Shown piece after piece: positions 5,865 to 8,084 of a DNA stretch of 8,084 nucleotides. The notes under the pieces are model-generated. The model saw only the letters and a program-made list of their open reading frames with translations. It was not told the origin of the DNA and searched no databases. The first letter of the stretch is position 1. Each line of letters opens with the position of its first letter. This DNA comes from Verrucomicrobiia bacterium (GTDB lineage Bacteria; Verrucomicrobiota; Verrucomicrobiia; Limisphaerales; DTLC01). Location: assembly GCA_025061935.1 (NCBI GenBank), contig JANWZY010000129.1, positions 1 to 8,084 on the forward strand. Direction: 5' to 3'. The position numbers and the translations under genes were made by a program.

Positions 5865-7002
5865 TTAAGCGGCGCCGGGCGCCGGCCCCGCCCCCGACCG
5901 GCTTATCAAATGTTTGACTACAGCGATGAACAAGCCCGTTAGCAAAAGGTTCAGCGCCAGTGATAACACCGCAACAGTGAGCGCGGGCCCGCTCAGCCCG
6001 TAGCTCAGCGACACGACCAGTACGCCCGCGCCAACCTCGCCGCGCGGGAAAAGGCTTATCGCGACGGCCAAGCGCTCGCGGAAGCTCGCCTCGCGCCGGT
6101 AACATAGTGCGGGAAACATTTTGCCAAGGTTCGAGAGCGCGGTAACCACGACCACGTGCGCGGCAACTGTGCCCCAGTCGATCTCTGCGCGCGGAACCGG
6201 CGGCATGGACAATCCCACCAAAACCATGAAACAAGCCGAGACAATCGTGGCTGCGCGCCGTTCGGCCGGCGACTCGTGTGCTTCATGACCGTCGTGCCCG
6301 TGCCGGCCATGAGCCGGCCTGCGCTCGAGCATGCACCCGAGCACAAACGCGGGCAACAACACCTCCAAGTGCACCGGCACCGTGTCGTCAATTAACGTGC
6401 TCCACAAGTAAATCGCTTCACACACACGTAATGACACCGGCATACACGAGCATCCACTGCCAATTGACCGGTAGCCGCAGAGCATGTAGGTACCGCCACG
6501 CCAGCCATAGCGACACGACAATTACAAACACCGCCACAGCAAGCTGCCACCTGAACCCGACCATCATCATCTTGAGCGGGATCATAAACAGAATCGTGTC
6601 CAGGTCGTCGAATATGGCCAGAACACGCGCTTTCCGGAACAGCCACGTGGCCGACAGCCCCGCAGCGGCAAGCATCGAGAAAAGCACGCCTGCGGAGGTC
6701 GGCGAGGCGAACCGGCCCAGAAGCAATGCCTCTTCCCATGACGGCACATCGAGCGCCCAAACGAAATACGCCGCGCAAAAGACCCACGGGAACGCCGCAG
6801 CCGTGCCAGCTACGATGTAATCCCAGGCGTATTGGCGCGGACGCGATTTGTCTATGTCGAACTCGTAGCCGACCCGGATCATGATAAACGCCAGGCAAAA
6901 CATGGTGAGCACCGAAACCACCCCGGCGCCTTTGCCCCCCAAAAACTGCGAAGCGACCAGCCCGGCCACAAGCAACACGGAATAAAGAGCAACCTTCCTC
7001 AC
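5865..7002 (-). pseudogene. Cation:proton antiporter (CPA superfamily), split by a frameshift
   Basis: Two adjacent frames together make one membrane antiporter. The upstream half (7002-6418, 194 residues) starts at GTG 7002, 15 bases after the desaturase stop. It has several hydrophobic helices, the RFASPTSAGVLF segment (98-108) and the FDDLDTILF segment (131-139), whose acidic pair fits the ion-binding site of CPA-type exchangers. It stops at TGA 6420-6418. The downstream half continues in another frame from about 6419 to 5865: CEAIYLWSTLIDD, a His-rich loop, more hydrophobic helices, and the conserved FPRGEVGAGVLVV motif. Neither half alone is a complete transporter. The break sits in a GT repeat: one more GT would read ...ITCVCEAIYLW... 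straight through, giving about 379 residues, a normal length. The cause may be true inactivation, repeat-length variation, or an assembly error. Ion specificity (Na+ or K+) cannot be told. The downstream half also has an internal ATG at 6521, but that stretch is an out-of-frame reading of the first half. Confidence 0.85.
6419..6427 (-). repeat. (GT)4 dinucleotide tract at the antiporter frame break
   Basis: On the minus strand the tract reads C-GTGTGTGTG-AAG (plus strand CACACACAC). The first-half frame reads ACG TGT GTG TGA and stops in the tract. Adding one GT unit restores ACG TGT GTG TGT GAA GCG and joins the two halves. It is the simplest place for the shift, because both frames are sensible right up to it on their own sides. 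Confidence 0.75.
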
Positions 7003-7017
7003 TGCTCACACGGGTTC

Positions 7018-8084
7018 CTAACCCAAATCTTCCAAAAGTAATCGCGTGCTGATCCGCGCCGATTCGAAAATCACCGGCAACCCGCTGCCAGGATGCGTGC
7101 CCCCGCCTACAAGATACATCCGGTCGAATTCCTCGAACCGATTGTGCGGACGCAAATGCAGCATCTGGCCGAGATTATGCGCAAGATTGAATGTGGCGCC
7201 CTTGTAAATGCTCGCCCTGCTTTCCCAATCCGCCGGCGTCACAATGCGCTCGAACCGGATGCGCTTCTCTATGTCTCGCAGCCCGAGCTTGCCAAGCTGC
7301 CGCAACGCCACCTGCCGGTAACGGCCGCGTTCCCTGGCCCAGTCAATGTTCGGGTGCATGTGGCTGACCGGAATGAGCATGTATAGCGTGCTGTGGCCCG
7401 GTGGCGCCAAAGTGTCGTCGGTCCGGCACGCATTCTGGACATAAAACGACGGGTCGTCGCTCAACACATGCAGGTTTTCGATCTCGTCCAGGTTCCGCTT
7501 GTAATCGGCGGTAATGTAGATGTTATGATGCTGCAGCTCGTCGCAGCGGCCTTCGATGCCCAGGTACAACATAAACGTCGAGCACGAAAACCGTTTCCGC
7601 GCAATCGTCTCGTCGGTCCATTTGCGCCGCAGCCGGTCCGGCACCAGCGTCGTCATCGCATGAGCAAAATCTGCGTTCAGCACCACCGCGTCGGCGCGGT
7701 ATTCGCCTTGAGGGGTACGCACACCCACAGCGCGCCGGTTCTCGAGCAGGATCTCCTGCACAGGCTCGCTGAGGTGGATGGTCGCGCCCAGCTCGGCGGC
7801 TACCCGCGCCATGTTGGCTGTGAGCGCGTTGCACCCGCCGATCGGATGCCAGATGCCGTATTCGTATTCGAGGAAAGACAGGATCGAAAACAGGCTCGGG
7901 CATTTGAACGGCGACATGCCGATGTACTTCGACTGGAATGTAAACGCCAGTTGCAGGCGCGGGTCACGGAAGAACTCCGCCAGCTCAGCATGCAGCGATT
8001 TCCATGGCTTCAGATACGGCACAACGGCAGCCATGCGCAAATTGAACAAGTCGAGCCAGCTCAGATACGGCATCTGCAGGCACG
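7018..8084 (-). CDS. crtI: CrtI-family carotenoid (phytoene) desaturase, N-terminus outside window
   Basis: An FAD-dependent flavoprotein of the CrtI family, which desaturates phytoene or related polyenes at the membrane surface in carotenoid synthesis. The visible 354 residues enter at the right edge in frame (C-L-Q-MPYLSWL), so the ATG at 8073 is internal. CrtI proteins are usually about 490-520 residues, so roughly the first 150, including the dinucleotide-binding GxGxxG, are missing. Family landmarks are GIWHPIGGCNALTANMARV, VGVRTPQGEYRADAVVLNAD, SCSTFMLYLGIEG, and the C-terminal signature YLVGGGTHPGSGLPVIFESA near the stop, which closes the FAD site. The stop is TAG at 7020-7018, 15 bases before the antiporter start, so the two are likely co-transcribed. 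Exact substrate (phytoene, diapophytoene, or a later oxidase step) cannot be told from this part, so the symbol marks the family. Confidence 0.9.
   Translation of the reverse strand, partial: CLQMPYLSWLDLFNLRMAAVVPYLKPWKSLHAELAEFFRDPRLQLAFTFQSKYIGMSPFKCPSLFSILSFLEYEYGIWHPIGGCNALTANMARVAAELGATIHLSEPVQEILLENRRAVGVRTPQGEYRADAVVLNADFAHAMTTLVPDRLRRKWTDETIARKRFSCSTFMLYLGIEGRCDELQHHNIYITADYKRNLDEIENLHVLSDDPSFYVQNACRTDDTLAPPGHSTLYMLIPVSHMHPNIDWARERGRYRQVALRQLGKLGLRDIEKRIRFERIVTPADWESRASIYKGATFNLAHNLGQMLHLRPHNRFEEFDRMYLVGGGTHPGSGLPVIFESARISTRLLLEDLG

Noticed and set aside
5532..5942. A 136-residue plus-strand frame after the Roadblock gene
   Set aside because: Low-complexity basic product that runs into the end of the antiporter on the other strand; no start signal or domain.
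6415..6428. Programmed ribosomal +1 frameshift joining the antiporter halves
   Set aside because: GTG-TGA-A is not a known slippery site (poor re-pairing of the P-site tRNA) and no stimulatory Shine-Dalgarno or stem is evident; GT-unit loss is simpler.
6392..7009. A 205-residue minus-strand frame with a GTG start at 7009 and a better placed AGGAA
   Set aside because: Its product is Gly/Arg/Cys-rich with no membrane helices; the overlapping frame from 7002 encodes the antiporter half.

Overview
The window reads as a moderately GC-rich chromosomal segment from a Gram-negative-type bacterium. My best guess is a member of the Verrucomicrobiota or a nearby PVC-type lineage. This rests on the overall look of the NuoD and CrtI-family proteins and on the response regulator joined to a DUF4388 (PATAN) domain. 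No rRNA or marker gene is present to settle it. Shine-Dalgarno motifs are weak or absent before most starts, and genes within a cluster often overlap by an ATGA.

Region 1 (1-3392, minus strand) is a compact operon read right to left: nuoB, nuoC, a 152-residue unrecognised gene, nuoD, an 80-residue helical protein, and a nucleotidyltransferase cut by the window edge. The first three nuo genes encode the peripheral arm around cluster N2 and the quinone site of respiratory complex I. nuoA is not upstream of nuoB. Four of the five junctions are 4-base ATGA overlaps. The exception is the orf/nuoD junction, a long out-of-frame overlap of 121 bases. The unknown gene inserted between nuoC and nuoD, and the nucleotidyltransferase pair coupled to the end of nuoD, are the unusual parts.

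Region 2 (3393-4022) is a divergent intergenic region of about 630 bases. It carries a very good sigma-54 (-24/-12) promoter match at 3899-3914 pointing right, a strong hairpin at 3511-3535, and only a weak sigma-70-like candidate for the nuo side.

Region 3 (4023-5498, plus strand) is a two-gene unit. The first gene is a receiver domain fused to a DUF4388/PATAN domain, an Ala/Pro-rich linker and a C-terminal Roadblock/LC7-like domain. Six bases later comes a small stand-alone Roadblock/LC7-like protein. No kinase or MglA-type GTPase lies in the window. This is the best candidate for a little-described signalling system here.

Region 4 (5499-8084, minus strand apart from the non-coding gap 5499-5864) is a second leftward operon: a CrtI-family carotenoid desaturase entering from the right edge, then 15 bases later a cation:proton antiporter. 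The antiporter is split into two frames at a (GT)4 tract. A hairpin followed by five Ts at 5811-5832 fits as the terminator of this operon.
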